Source: Streptomyces piniterrae
GTDB lineage: Bacteria > Actinomycetota > Actinomycetes > Streptomycetales > Streptomycetaceae
NCBI RefSeq assembly: GCF_005048155.1
Contig: NZ_SUMB01000012.1
Location: forward strand, 247,834-311,833
DNA: 64,000 bases
Direction: 5' to 3'
Numbering within the stretch: the first letter of the stretch is position 1; every line of letters starts with the position of its first letter. Shown here piece after piece: positions 1-8,976 of this stretch. The translations under genes were made by a program, and so were the position numbers. Under the pieces are notes generated by a model. It was not told where the DNA came from, did not search any database, and worked only from the letters and a program-made list of their open reading frames with translations.

Positions 1-23
1 AGCCACCCGATGTTGGCGGAATG

Positions 24-233
24 TCACAGTGAAATCGGGAATCTGCGCCCCGCATGCCGGGTTATGAGTAGTGGTGCTTCCTTCTCATGACGCCTGTTAC
101 GGGCGCAGCCAGATGAGGAGAGGCGGCGGCGGTGACGGTGCCGAGGTAGGCATACCCTCACTTGTGGCAGCAGTGGTGCCGGCATGGCCCACTCGATGTC
201 GGTCAGATCCCCCGGATCCCCCCTGCCGAGCAT
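24..233 (-). pseudogene. IS5-type transposase N-terminal remnant
   Basis: About 20 codons read from position 233 downward resemble the start of IS5-family transposases (a DLTD.EW......LLP pattern). After the LLPQ residues the similarity is lost at once, so only the extreme N-terminus is left. It is one of many transposase scraps in the window. The call rests on one short motif. Confidence 0.35.
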
Positions 234-460
234 GACCAGAACAATGAACTACCTGATCGAAGAGAGACAGCCCAATTGGCCTGTCGCTGAAGAGGCCTCA
301 TCTTCCTCAGCCAGGGGAGGGCATACAGGGTTCACCGCAAAGACGGCTGGCGTGGATGCGTGGGTTGAGGACATCCACGAGGACCTACTGTTCCCATGAT
401 CTCGTCAAGAACACGCCTGTCGCCGAGCCTACGGACATCGCGGAGGGCGTGATCGCGTAC

Positions 461-574
461 ATGGATTCCATCGGACACGTGCAAGTTCGTTACGTCGACG
501 ACGTAACCGCGACGATGCCGAACCCCGCTAGGCAAGCCGATGGACTGGTGATCGAGGGGGAGTCCCGCTACTGA
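461..574 (+). CDS. Small hypothetical protein, first gene of a coupled trio
   Basis: A short reading frame of 37 codons if started at the ATG at 461; the open frame reaches further upstream and a GTG at 449 is an alternative. A GGAGG-like stretch lies at 442-447. The frame ends GESRY and its stop overlaps the next ATG (TGATG), the usual sign of translational coupling. I recognise no domain. The coupling and the GC-rich third positions support it; the exact start is uncertain. Confidence 0.45.
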   Translation: MDSIGHVQVRYVDDVTATMPNPARQADGLVIEGESRY

Positions 575-690
575 TGAGGACGCGCCTGGGGTACACCGAG
601 GAAGGCCCAGTCCGTGTGCCGGTCACCGCCATGCCGACGGGCCGTCACATCATCCGGTACGAGCTCGGAACAGGTAAAGGCCATGCGTGA
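574..690 (+). CDS. Micro-protein coupled to the GNAT acetyltransferase gene
   Basis: A 38-codon frame that starts inside the stop of the preceding frame (TGATG) and ends 8 bases inside the following acetyltransferase gene. It is too short for domain recognition; the product has a VRVPVTAM stretch and a basic C-terminus. Overlap at both ends suggests the ribosome passes from one frame to the next, so it may be a leader or partner peptide of the acetyltransferase. No function can be assigned. Confidence 0.45.
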   Translation: MRTRLGYTEEGPVRVPVTAMPTGRHIIRYELGTGKGHA

Positions 691-1216
691 TGCCCCTATC
701 ATTCGATCTGCCGCGGCCGGAGAAGCGAATGTCATCGCCTCGATGCGGAGCGAGGCTGCGCGGTGGCTACACTCCAAGGGAATTGACCAATGGCAATATC
801 CGGCGAATCTCGAAAAGATCTTCCGCGACATCAACTGTGGAACCGCCTACGTACTGCTCGACGCTGCGGACTACCTAGGGACAATCACGCTGGACGAAAA
901 CGCCGACCCTGAATTCTGGGTGCCGGATGATGAACCAAACGATGCGCTCTATGCGCACAGGGTCATCACTCGCCCCGCATGCAGAGGTCTGTCATTGGGT
1001 GCGCTGATGCTCGACTGGGCTTCCCAAAAGGCCGAAGAGGCAGGAAAGCGCTGGCTCCGTGTGGATGCGTGGAAGACGAACTCTGACCTCGGCCGCTACT
1101 ACGAGGCGCAGGGGTTCACACGAGTCCGGACCGTAGACCTACCGCATCGCCGGTCGGGTGCTCTGTACCAGAGGAGAGCCGGCGCGACCAACAGCAGCGG
1201 ACGCAGCGACTCGTGA
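683..1216 (+). CDS. GNAT family N-acetyltransferase
   Basis: A 177-residue protein with the GNAT layout: an N-terminal strand and helix (RSAAAGEANVIASMRSEAA), a central LGTITLDE strand, and an acetyl-CoA binding loop reading TRPACRGLSLGALMLDWA, followed by helix and strand up to YYEAQGFTRV, typical of motif B. GNAT enzymes transfer acetyl from acetyl-CoA to amines; the substrate cannot be told. The ATG at 683 has GGTAAAGG eight bases upstream. It overlaps the preceding micro-ORF, which suggests a three-gene transcript from about 450. The last 20 residues look like a non-conserved tail. Confidence 0.85.
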   Translation: MRDAPIIRSAAAGEANVIASMRSEAARWLHSKGIDQWQYPANLEKIFRDINCGTAYVLLDAADYLGTITLDENADPEFWVPDDEPNDALYAHRVITRPACRGLSLGALMLDWASQKAEEAGKRWLRVDAWKTNSDLGRYYEAQGFTRVRTVDLPHRRSGALYQRRAGATNSSGRSDS

Positions 1217-1313
1217 TCGCATCACGCCCCGCACCTCGTACTGGGCTCGTCCGGTGGCTCAGAGCCGCTGCCGCAACGTAGCAGCCCCCTGGCTCGTGGC
1301 CCGACAGCCCGAA

Positions 1314-1547
1314 TCACGCGCCCATGAGGCGGCTGAGCACCCCGCCAGGGGTGGGATCCAGGTCGGACGCAGCCACGGCTGCGCGATCCCCCTTTGAGTC
1401 ATCGTCCACGGCGGGACCGGCAGCGCCCGGCCCGGAATCCGCAGCTTGGGAGAAGAGCGGTAGGTCTTCGGCGGCGGCAGCACCGGAGCCGCCGAGCAGG
1501 GCAGTGGTGGCCAGGGCAACTGCGATGAGCGTGGTGCGGATGCGCAT
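1314..1547 (-). CDS. Small secreted protein, unknown function
   Basis: A 77-residue product opens with a Sec signal peptide: basic MRIR, a hydrophobic core, then an Ala-rich cleavage region near residues 23-26. The short mature part is acidic and Gly/Ala-rich and matches no family I know. An AGGAGA ribosome site lies just upstream of the ATG at 1547. It stands alone between the acetyltransferase and a transposase remnant, transcribed against the former. Confidence 0.65.
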   Translation of the reverse strand: MRIRTTLIAVALATTALLGGSGAAAAEDLPLFSQAADSGPGAAGPAVDDDSKGDRAAVAASDLDPTPGGVLSRLMGA

Positions 1548-1719
1548 GAATTCTCCTGAAAGCTGAGTCGGTGATCAGCCTCTCTCCTTCCCCTTACCGT
1601 CCTCAAGGCATGACGCGCACCCAAAGATCACCCCAGCGGACCCTTGTAGCCAGCCGAGATTCCCCCAGGTGTCCCCCGAAGGGCCGATGTTGAGGGAAAA
1701 CCCAAGGGCACCACCCGGC

Positions 1720-2505
1720 AGATCCTGTCGGGACGTTTGACGGTTTCGCCGACGTCGTAACGGGTGGTGGGGCGCCGGTTCTGTGAGCCGAGGAGGCGTC
1801 CGGGTCCGGTTCCGGTCGGTTGAGGAACACGGGTCGGGCAGAGCAGGTGGGCGCGGATGTTCCTGAACCCCCGACGGACCCGGGCCGGGGTGAGGTGTTC
1901 GGGCTTGGTCGGCTTCTCCCGGAGCCGGCGGAGATCGGTGGCCGGCGGCCGGGCGAGGCGGAGCTGAGTGTGGGGGACGACAAGGAGCCAGGTCCAGCAG
2001 TCTGCCGCCTCGGGAGTACGGATCTTCGATGTGGTCCAGCCGAGCGTCTGCTTTCCGAACCGGAAGGTGTGCTCCGGGTCGAATCTCCTGAGGAACACCT
2101 GACACCACAGGTCTACGTCGGCTGGGGCGGCGCCGGTTTTCGAGGACCACATCCACACTGGCGGGGCCTCCCGGTCTTTCGGCAGGTGGTCGACCGCGAG
2201 GCGGACCAGGGCGCCCTCGACGATGGGGAGTTCGCCGTCGTGCTCCGGCCAGGCCGAGCGAGGTGGGTCAGCCTCGGGTGGATCCGGTCCCATGCCTGGG
2301 CTTCGGCGCTCCATGCCCACGGCGGTGTTCGGGCACCAATCGTCAGGTCGCCTGGCGAGACCACCAGGCCGGCCGTGCAGAGAACCGCGTCGGTGAGCTA
2401 GATCAGCTCATCCCGTCGGGCGGACAAGCACGCGTAGAACTCGCCCAGGAAGCATGCTGCTTCAGCGAACGCTTCCCGCCGGGCATCACGGCACACCACA
2501 CTCAT
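1720..2505 (-). pseudogene. Transposase pseudogene, internally deleted copy
   Basis: Read from 2505 downward, the N-terminus (FAEAACFLGEFYACLSARR) matches the better preserved copy at 3987-5436. The frame then hits a stop near 2400, lacks the middle of the protein, and resumes out of frame with AWDRIHPRLTHLARP and later FLRRFDPEHTFRF and TPARVRRGFRNIRAHL. The upstream non-coding DNA is also similar in the two copies (a shared CGCTTGATCCT stretch), so whole elements were duplicated. The deletion and frame changes make it dead. Confidence 0.8.
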
Positions 2506-2848
2506 GACAACGGCCTTCGGTTGATCCCGCATCTCTGTGACGGAGCAAAGGATCAAGCGAGAGCTGCCCTTACGTCCGGCGAATGCCCAGGTGATCGACG
2601 TAGTTCGAGTTGCCTTTCGAGCCCGGTGTTCTGTTGCTGCGAAGCTTGAGCGTACTCGCTGAAGGCTGAGCACCACGGCACAGCAGCCCGCAGGTCGACA
2701 GAGGCGGGCCCGGGCATGGTCGTATCTCCTTCGGAGTGCGAGGCCGCTATGCCTGATCTGGGGGTTGAAGTTGTCGTTACGGCAGCTTCTACCGTTCTGA
2801 TCAGGCCCGGAGAGACCGGACCAGCGACACATGTGCGAGGAGACGGGA

Positions 2849-3607
2849 ATGGACTGGCCGATCGCGGAGGTCGCCCGGATGTCCGGCGTGACCGCCCGGA
2901 CTTTGCGGCACTACGACGAGATCGGCCTGCTCCCGCCCGCTCGGATCGGGGCCAATGGCCACCGCTACTACGCAGAGCGCCAACTGCTGGTGTTGCAGCA
3001 GATCTTGGTCCTGCGGGCGCTGGGCCTGGGGTTGCCGGAGATCGGCCGGATCCTGGCCGATCAGGTCGACGAGGTGGAGGCCCTGCGCGGCCACCACCGG
3101 CGGCTGCTCGCCGAACGCGACCGGCTCGACGCCCTGGCCGACACCGTCTCGCGCACGATCGCCGAACTGGAGCAGTCCAGGAAGGACGGTACACCTATGA
3201 CCATCAACCGACCGGAGAACCTGTTCGAGGGCGTGGCGCCCTCCCAGTACCAGGAGAGCCTGCGCGACTTTCCCGAGCACGCCGAAGAGGTCGCTCGTCG
3301 GGTTGCAGGGATGACCCCGCGCGATGTCGAGGCCGGGCAGCGCGAGCGCACCGCGCAGATGATCCGGCTGGCCGAGCTGATGGCCGCCGGCCATCCGGCC
3401 GATGCCGAGCCCGTGCAGGCCGAGGTCGACGCCCAGTACAAGGCCCTGACCGCGCTGCGAGCCGTCTCCACCGACGAATACCGGGCCCTGGGGCGCTCCT
3501 GCGTGGACAACGAGGCTTGGCGCGCCGCGTACGAGGCCATCGCACCGGGCCTCGCCGCGTACCAGCGCGACGCCATCGATGCCTACGCCGACACACGGCT
3601 CGGCTGA
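2849..3607 (+). CDS. MerR family regulator with TipAS-type effector domain
   Basis: The N-terminal 70 residues are a MerR winged helix (IAEVARMSGVTARTLRHYDE, then IGLLPPARIG..GHRYY), followed by a long dimerisation helix. The C-terminal half (about residues 110-252) resembles the TipAS antibiotic-recognition domain, in which thiopeptide-like drugs bind and trigger activation. I chose ATG 2849 because GAGGAGACGGGA precedes it; ATG 2831 in the same frame is possible. A strong hairpin at 3670-3712 probably ends the transcript. No obvious target gene is adjacent; the neighbours are transposase pseudogenes. As a TipAL-like regulator it would probably activate its own promoter. Confidence 0.9.
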   Translation: MDWPIAEVARMSGVTARTLRHYDEIGLLPPARIGANGHRYYAERQLLVLQQILVLRALGLGLPEIGRILADQVDEVEALRGHHRRLLAERDRLDALADTVSRTIAELEQSRKDGTPMTINRPENLFEGVAPSQYQESLRDFPEHAEEVARRVAGMTPRDVEAGQRERTAQMIRLAELMAAGHPADAEPVQAEVDAQYKALTALRAVSTDEYRALGRSCVDNEAWRAAYEAIAPGLAAYQRDAIDAYADTRLG

Positions 3608-3669
3608 CGAAGGCGGCACGGCGGGCACCGAGCCCGGATCCAGCCTACTTCGGTGCCACGCGCCGCCGA

Positions 3670-3712
3670 CAGCACCTCGCCTCCCACCAGTTGGGAGTTG
3701 GGCGAGGTGCTG
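3670..3712 (+). terminator. Hairpin terminator after the MerR gene
   Basis: A 12-base arm CAGCACCTCGCC pairs perfectly with GGCGAGGTGCTG, with a smaller inner stem CTCCCA/TGGGAG between them. It starts about 60 bases past the MerR stop codon. There is no clear T-run, which is common for actinobacterial terminators. Confidence 0.7.
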
Positions 3713-3827
3713 TCCATGCTGACGAGAGTGGGCTCACCCTGTCCGGTAGATCCTCCGACCTGCGCACTTCACCTTCGATGAAAAGAAGACCAGCGACCGG
3801 CCTTCGCTGCGAGGGAACACCCGGCAG

Positions 3828-3858
3828 ATAAAGAACAAGCTCAGAGCTTGTTCTTTAT
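3828..3858. repeat. 31-base near-perfect palindrome
   Basis: Two 15-base arms, ATAAAGAACAAGCTC and its exact complement, are separated by one base. It is AT-richer than its surroundings and lies about 130 bases before the start of the transposase pseudogene. It could be an element terminus, a terminator or a protein-binding site; nothing in the sequence decides this. Confidence 0.75.
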
Positions 3859-3986
3859 GGTCTGGCCTCGAACGATGCCCCGAACGTGATCGCTCGTACG
3901 TGGGTTCCTGGGACGTGAACACGGCCTTCGCTTGATCCTGTGCTCCGACCAAGGAGGCACCTGACCAGTACGAAGGCCGCGGGGGA

Positions 3987-5436
3987 ATGAGTCTGCTGCA
4001 TCACGATGGCCAGCGGGATGCGTTCGCTGTGGCGTCACACTTCCGGGAGGACTTCTACGATTGCCTGACCAGGCGGCGCGATGGCCTGTTCGAGGTCGCG
4101 GACGCGCTGCTGTGCGCGGATGGGCCGGTGACCACGCCGGTGGATCTGACGCTGCTGGCTGAGCACCGTCGTGGGCACGGCGCCCTGTACGCGGCTTTGA
4201 ACGAGGGCCGCATCGACGCGGGCCGGCTGCGGCGGACACTGGCCGCGCTGCCCCAGCCGCAGGCCGCCGACGAGCGGCTGGTCCTGGCGGTGGACGTGAG
4301 CAACTGGCTGCGTCCGGACGCCGAGTGCAGTGCGGACAGGCTGTTCTGCCACACCTTCGGCCGCGGCCGGGACCAGCATCTGATGATCCCCGGATGACAG
4401 TACTCGTTCGTCGCCGCCCTCGAAGCGGGGCGGACATCGTGGTGCCAACTGCTGGACGCCGTCCGGCTGGGCCCGAGGACGATGCTGCGGAGGTCACCGC
4501 CGCCCAGGTCCGCCGCGTGGTCGAGGACCTCATCGCGGGAGGTCAGTGGCGCCAGGGCGACGCCGACATCCTCATCGTCTTCGACGCGGGCTACGACGCC
4601 CCGCGCATGGCCTACCTTCTCGACGGGCTGCCCGTCGAGGTCCTGGGGCGTATCCGGTCGGACCGCGTCATGCGACGGCCGACACCCTCGCTCAAGGAGT
4701 ACGCTGAAGCTTATCCCCAGGGCGGACGGCCTCCGAAGCACGGCAAGGAGTTCCGCTTCGCCAAGCAGGAGACCTGGGGAGAGCCGGACGCGGCCACCAC
4801 GCAGGTCACCGACCGATACGGCACCGCACAGGCCATGGCCTGGGACCGCATCCACCCCCGCCTCACCACCCGCTCGGCCTGGATCGACCACGACGGCGAA
4901 CTACCCCTCATCGAAGGCACGTTGATCCGCCTGCAAGTCGACCACCTGCCAGGCGGCGGAGACCCGCAGCCCCTGTGGCTGTGGTCCTCCCAGACCGGCG
5001 AGACCGGAGCCGACGTCGACCTGCGCTGGCAGGCGTTCCTCCGCCGGTTCGACCTGGAACACACCTTCCGGATGATCAAGCAGACCTCGGCTGGACCCGG
5101 CCGAAGATCCGGACCCCCGATGCTGCGGACCGCTGGACCTGGCTGATCATCACCGCCCACACCCAGCTCCGCCTGGCCCGTCCGCTGGCCCAGGACCTCC
5201 GCCGCCCCTGGGAGAAGCCCGCCGAGCCCAGCCGACTCACCCCCGCCCGAGTCCGGCGCGGGTTTCGGAACCTCCGCGCTCACCTGCCTTGCCCGGCACG
5301 TGCACCGAAACCGAACCGGCCAGGCCCCGGGCGGCCTCTCTGCTCGAAGAACAAACAGCCCGCCATCCGCTACGACGTGGGCAAAACCGTCAGACACCCG
5401 GAGACCCTGATCGCACGTGATCAATCCCGATCATGA
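3987..5436 (+). pseudogene. Transposase pseudogene, two lesions
   Basis: Almost complete transposase of the type annotated in Streptomyces as an NF041680-like putative transposase: N-terminal region to IPG at 4394, then QYSFVAALEAG onward, an ILIVFDAGYDAPRMAYLL core, the FLRRFDLEHTFRMIKQT region and a TPARVRRGFRNLRAHL C-terminus. It is broken by an in-frame TGA at 4395-4397, where a Trp codon is expected, and by loss of one C near 5085 that shifts the frame. A degenerate second copy lies inverted at 1720-2505. With only two lesions it died recently, or the lesions are sequencing errors. Confidence 0.85.
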
Positions 5437-5481
5437 GGCCGTGATCGGGGTGGTCGGTCGCGCCGGGCAGAATACGTTCCC

Positions 5482-5907
5482 GTGAGCCTCCACTACGAAG
5501 TCGTCCTCACCTGCGTCCTCCAGGACGACACGCCCGACGCGGTCCTGGCAGCCCTGCGATGGCACCTCGGCTTGGCCCCCGAGCGCCCGGCCGAGCTCGA
5601 CGCGGAGGAGCATTCATATCCGATGCTCTCCCCGGACCCGGACAGCCGCCTGCCAGGAGGAGACTTTGCATCCCTGCGACGCCAGTCCCGTGGATTCACG
5701 GCGGCCGGCGATGAGCGCCACGCATGGGGACTGTTCAGCCGCAACCTCTGGCTCGACGACATGATGGGTGACCTCTACACCGTCATGGACCTGCTCTCAC
5801 CTCACATCGCAGAACCTGGCTACTGCGGGCACTTCCGCGAGGAGTTCGACGCCGAGCCGACCAGCCTCACCTTCCGAGAGGACGCCTTCGGGCCGCTGAA
5901 ACTCTGA
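5482..5907 (+). CDS. Conserved hypothetical protein
   Basis: A 141-residue soluble, acidic protein starting at GTG 5482. It shows regular GC-rich third positions across its length but no domain I recognise; a YCGHFREEFD stretch near residue 115 looks conserved in character. No signal peptide or membrane segment. It follows the transposase pseudogene after a short gap containing a GATCGG...CCGATC-type repeat and seems to be a single-gene unit. Confidence 0.65.
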   Translation: MSLHYEVVLTCVLQDDTPDAVLAALRWHLGLAPERPAELDAEEHSYPMLSPDPDSRLPGGDFASLRRQSRGFTAAGDERHAWGLFSRNLWLDDMMGDLYTVMDLLSPHIAEPGYCGHFREEFDAEPTSLTFREDAFGPLKL

Positions 5908-5974
5908 TCCAGTTCAATCCCTGAACGTCGAAGAGGTTGAAGAACAAGCAGAGACGCTCTCAACGATGCCGTGC

Positions 5975-6355
5975 CTACTTCTCCCTGTTATGGGACCTCA
6001 CGTGCACACCACCTCGTCCACGGAAATCGGCGCGCTTCCTGGCACACCTGGTGATGCACCTTCCGATGGCCGTCGGTTCGTCCAGCCTCCATGCGGTTGC
6101 CAGGGAGTTTCCCACGTCGGTGACCTTCTGCGGGCGCGAGGTGAGCGTTCGGTTCTCAACGTCGATCTCCTCGACGAGGATCTCGTCATCGGCGACGTCG
6201 AAGTGCTCATGAAGCAGCGTGAGGCCGAAGCGTTGCAGCGCACCATGCCGACTGAGTACCGCCCGTACCTCATCGATGCACTGCTGGTCGGCGTCTGACG
6301 CGGGTTCGACTTCGTCGATGTCCGGCAGCTTGGACAGAGGGTTCGCGGTAGTCAC
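5975..6355 (-). CDS. Conserved hypothetical protein
   Basis: A 126-residue product starting at GTG 6355 with GAAGGAGA seven bases upstream. The centre reads LTLLHEHFDVADDEILVEEID and carries on through a TLTSRP strand and ATAWRLDEPTAIGRC, giving an alpha/beta look with a His, but I know no named family. The basic C-terminus (RKRADFRGRGGVHVRSHNREK) looks unlike the rest and may be frameshifted. Transcribed alone, towards the gene at 5482. Confidence 0.6.
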   Translation of the reverse strand: MTTANPLSKLPDIDEVEPASDADQQCIDEVRAVLSRHGALQRFGLTLLHEHFDVADDEILVEEIDVENRTLTSRPQKVTDVGNSLATAWRLDEPTAIGRCITRCARKRADFRGRGGVHVRSHNREK

Positions 6356-6359
6356 AACG

Positions 6360-6985
6360 GATCTCCTTCACCGAGAAGGTCAGCTGGCTCTGGCCCTGAC
6401 TCGGGCTCTGGCCCTGGCTACTGCCACTGTGGCGCGGGCGCGACATGCGGAGGCAGGGCGCGAAACAGGGGCGCTCAAAGCAGCTGCTATTAGTCGTTAA
6501 CTCCCCTGAAAAACAAGAGGTGTTGATGATGGCAACGGGGAGTTTTCCTACGGCGCTCCCCTAAAGCCCTTCCGCGACGCCTGCCGCTCACGGCAGGCTC
6601 GCACTCAAGCCTGAGCAGAACACCGCCTCCGCCGCTGTCGACACCGGCAGCGGATCGCCGCACTCCTGAGCAGTACCGCCGAACCGTCCTGCCTGCCGCC
6701 ACGAATCAGATCATCCAGCCGTACACACACCGGGCTTGGCGCCGGCCAGCCGTCCAGACCCTCCCCCTCGGGGAGCGGCCGAAGGGGGCCCGGTTTCGGC
6801 TTCGGCGGCTGCCTCCCCAAGGACATCCGCGGGCTTCATGGCCAGCGCCGGTGCGCTCGGCGCCGCCCGGGACGCCCCTGCCCGAGCGAGTTGGCCCCTG
6901 AGCGGGAGAGGGGTCGGTCGCAGAGCCCGTACGACGGTCACTTAGGGTCGTACGGGCCCACCACCTGCGCCGACCACAGGAGCCG
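6360..6985. other. Gap without recognisable gene
   Basis: About 620 bases between divergent genes. Open frames here have poor codon structure and no family resemblance. Short imperfect repeats of a CTCTGGCCCTG type occur at 6375-6420. I see no promoter-grade signal beyond the ribosome sites of the flanking genes. Confidence 0.5.
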
Positions 6986-6987
6986 CT

Positions 6988-7296
6988 TTGCGCCCCGAGC
7001 CCCGCCCGCTGGATTCGCCGACGTCCGCCGAGAGGGGGCGACCGGGTCCCGCCGGCCCGCTCGGAGGGATCCCCTGGGCAGTCGGATTCCTCGCCGCCTG
7101 GACCCTCCTGGTCGTATCGCTCATGCAGGACCGGCAACAGTGGCTCACGGCGCTCAACCTGGTCACCACCCACGGGGGGCTGTTCGTCCTGCTCAACGCC
7201 CGTCGCTTGGGCCACCGACGGCTGGCTCGCGCCAGCCAGATCGCGCCCATGGTCACGCTGGTGCTCAGCGCCGTGGCCCTTGTGGCGTTCCGGTAG
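6988..7296 (+). CDS. Small membrane protein, two predicted helices
   Basis: A 102-residue protein starting at TTG 6988, with AGGAG eight bases upstream. Helix 1 is around residues 27-46 (IPWAVGFLAAWTLLVVSLM); helix 2 is the C-terminus (MVTLVLSAVALVAF). The basic loop between them contains RRLGHRRLARASQ. It resembles the small hypothetical membrane proteins common in Streptomyces; no role can be given. Confidence 0.65.
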   Translation: MRPEPRPLDSPTSAERGRPGPAGPLGGIPWAVGFLAAWTLLVVSLMQDRQQWLTALNLVTTHGGLFVLLNARRLGHRRLARASQIAPMVTLVLSAVALVAFR

Positions 7297-7426
7297 GAGG
7301 GGCGGCCACGGTCGTCGGGTCGGCATCTGTGAGGCTCTGGCGGGTCCTGCCCGTCAGGCCTCCGGCAGTGACCGGCGGGTGTCCGGCAGGTGGGGCCTGT
7401 GATGTGGCGGGGGAGGCCCCGGCCGG

Positions 7427-7879
7427 TCAGCCGGTCAGGGCGGCGAGTCCCGCGGTTCCGGCATGTCGGAAGATCTTGCGGAGGGTGTGGCAGGTGGCGA
7501 GCAAGCGCCACTCTCCACGAGTGCCGTTCTCGCCGCGTAGGAAGAGTTGACGGCCGTTCTGGCAGGTCATGGTCCGTTCGATGATGGGTTCGACGATGGC
7601 CTTGCGGCGGCTGTAGGCGGCCTTGCCCGGCTTGGTCCGCAGTTTGCGGGCCAAGCACTCTTTCCGTGTCGCGTCCTTGGGGATGCGTCCGCGGGGTGCG
7701 GGTGGGACTTGCTCGTCGTGGGCGAGTCGGCCGGTAGCCATGAACGCGTCGGCGCCGCACGACAGTTGGCGGTCCTGTGCGGCTTTGAGGTTGGTCGCGG
7801 AGCAGTAGCCGGCGTCGGCGAGGGCTTGCTTGCGATGGGTGCCGGTGTTGGCGGCACAGTATGGGAACGGGCGCAGCAT
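7427..7879 (-). pseudogene. IS1182-family transposase, C-terminal fragment
   Basis: About 150 codons of the catalytic C-terminal half of an IS1182-type transposase: ALADAGYCSATNL holds the typical DAGY..NL catalytic region, followed by KPGKAAYSRRKAIVEPI, which carries the family's Y-x-R-R-K-x-x-V-E-P-x pattern with the last acidic residue. The N-terminal DNA-binding half is absent. The fragment abuts the truncated TetR gene at about 7890, so this insertion probably destroyed it. Confidence 0.85.
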
Positions 7880-7894
7880 GAAGAGCCCGGTCTT

Positions 7895-8397
7895 CCCCGG
7901 CTGCAGGCCGTCTGCGACGCCTGGATCGCCTACGTCGATACGGAGCGCGAGGTCTTCCCGGCGGCTGCCTCTTCACCACCGCAGCCGTCGAGTTCGATCC
8001 GCGCAGCGGCCCCGTGCGTGATGCGGTGAAGCGCCTGTACAGGGTATGGCGCCGACGGCTGGCCGGTGAGGTACGCATCGCCGCCGACTGCGGTGACCTG
8101 CCCTCCGACACGGATCCCGAACAGGTCGCCTACGAACGGGTGGGGCTCTACATGGCGTTCAACCAGGAGATCCAGCTCTTCGCCAATCCGGCCGCTGCCG
8201 AGCGCACTCGCCGGGCCCTGGCTCGCCTCGTCACCACGTCGTCTACCAGGCACCTGTACCGCCTGCTGACGGGGGCGGGCTCGAGCGCCCGCCCGTCCCG
8301 GTATCGCAGCAGCGATCGAGGACTTCGTCCGCACCGTCCTCTCCCGTCAGGCCCTGAACCGACGGTCCCGCGTACCGACCCCGCAGAGGGAGACTGA
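7895..8397 (+). pseudogene. TetR-family regulator, C-terminal remnant
   Basis: The effector domain of a TetR/AcrR repressor is recognisable: AWIAYVDTEREVFP, then in a shifted frame GGCLFTTAAVEFDPRSGPVRDAV and YMAFNQEIQLFANP. The DNA-binding N-terminus is missing, replaced by the IS1182 fragment. Loss of one G in a run near 7960 separates the two frames. Residues after LARLV may be non-native. It cannot make a working repressor. Confidence 0.75.
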
Positions 8398-8548
8398 CGG
8401 CAACACCCCATCAATCCAAGGGGATTGAGTCAATCGGTTGCGTCATCCCAGGTCAATTCCCCCTGACTTTGCATCGAGTGCAAGAGCACAAGATCATTTC
8501 GCGTACACTTATCCACAAGTAACCACCGTTTTCACCCAGGGGGACCCT

Positions 8549-8839
8549 ATGCGTCGACGCATTTCCGCTTTCGCCGTCACAGCCGCAATGGCTGGAGGTG
8601 TACTGTTCGCGGCCCTGCCCGCACACGCCGCCACGACCACCGGCTCGCACGCCGCGGTGGCCGGGGGCAGCATCCAGGTCAACATCGACGAGCTGCGCCA
8701 GCAGTCCGCCGACCTGAAGGCCAAGGCCAACCGACTGGACCAGGATGGCGAGCACGAGGCGGCGGACCGCGCCCGCGCTGAGGCGCAGGACATCGACAAC
8801 CAGATCCAGGCCTACCTCGACAGCGAGAACAACGTCTGA
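8549..8839 (+). CDS. Small secreted coiled-coil protein
   Basis: A 96-residue product. The signal peptide runs from MRRRISAF to an ALPAHA-A cleavage site near residue 26. The mature part is highly charged and helical (heptad-like Q/A/L/D spacing from IDELRQQSADLKAKANR onward), so a short coiled coil is likely. The ATG at 8549 follows AGGGGGAC. A perfect hairpin 20 bases after the stop marks the end of the transcript. No family recognised; probably exported to the cell surface or medium. Confidence 0.75.
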   Translation: MRRRISAFAVTAAMAGGVLFAALPAHAATTTGSHAAVAGGSIQVNIDELRQQSADLKAKANRLDQDGEHEAADRARAEAQDIDNQIQAYLDSENNV

Positions 8840-8858
8840 TCGCTCCGACAGACAGTTG

Positions 8859-8889
8859 ACGCCCGCCTCGACACCATCGGGGCGGGCGT
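8859..8889 (+). terminator. Hairpin terminator
   Basis: ACGCCCGCC pairs with GGCGGGCGT over 9 bases, loop of 13, followed by TTGTCGT. It lies 20 bases downstream of the small secreted protein gene. Confidence 0.75.
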
Positions 8890-8927
8890 TGTCGTGCGGC
8901 CGTCATCCGGGCCGTAAGTCATCGGAC

Positions 8928-8976
8928 GGGTCCTGGGTCCTGGGTACTGGGTCCTGGGTACTGGGTACTGGGTACT
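8928..8976. repeat. Heptanucleotide tandem repeat, seven units
   Basis: Seven consecutive 7-base units alternate between GGGTCCT and GGGTACT. The array lies outside any gene, 39 bases after a terminator, and is a likely hotspot for slippage. Confidence 0.9.

Noticed and set aside
8928..8976. Possible CRISPR-like array
   Set aside because: Units are 7 bases with no spacers and there are no cas genes in the window; it is a simple tandem repeat. The other arrays fail for the same reason.
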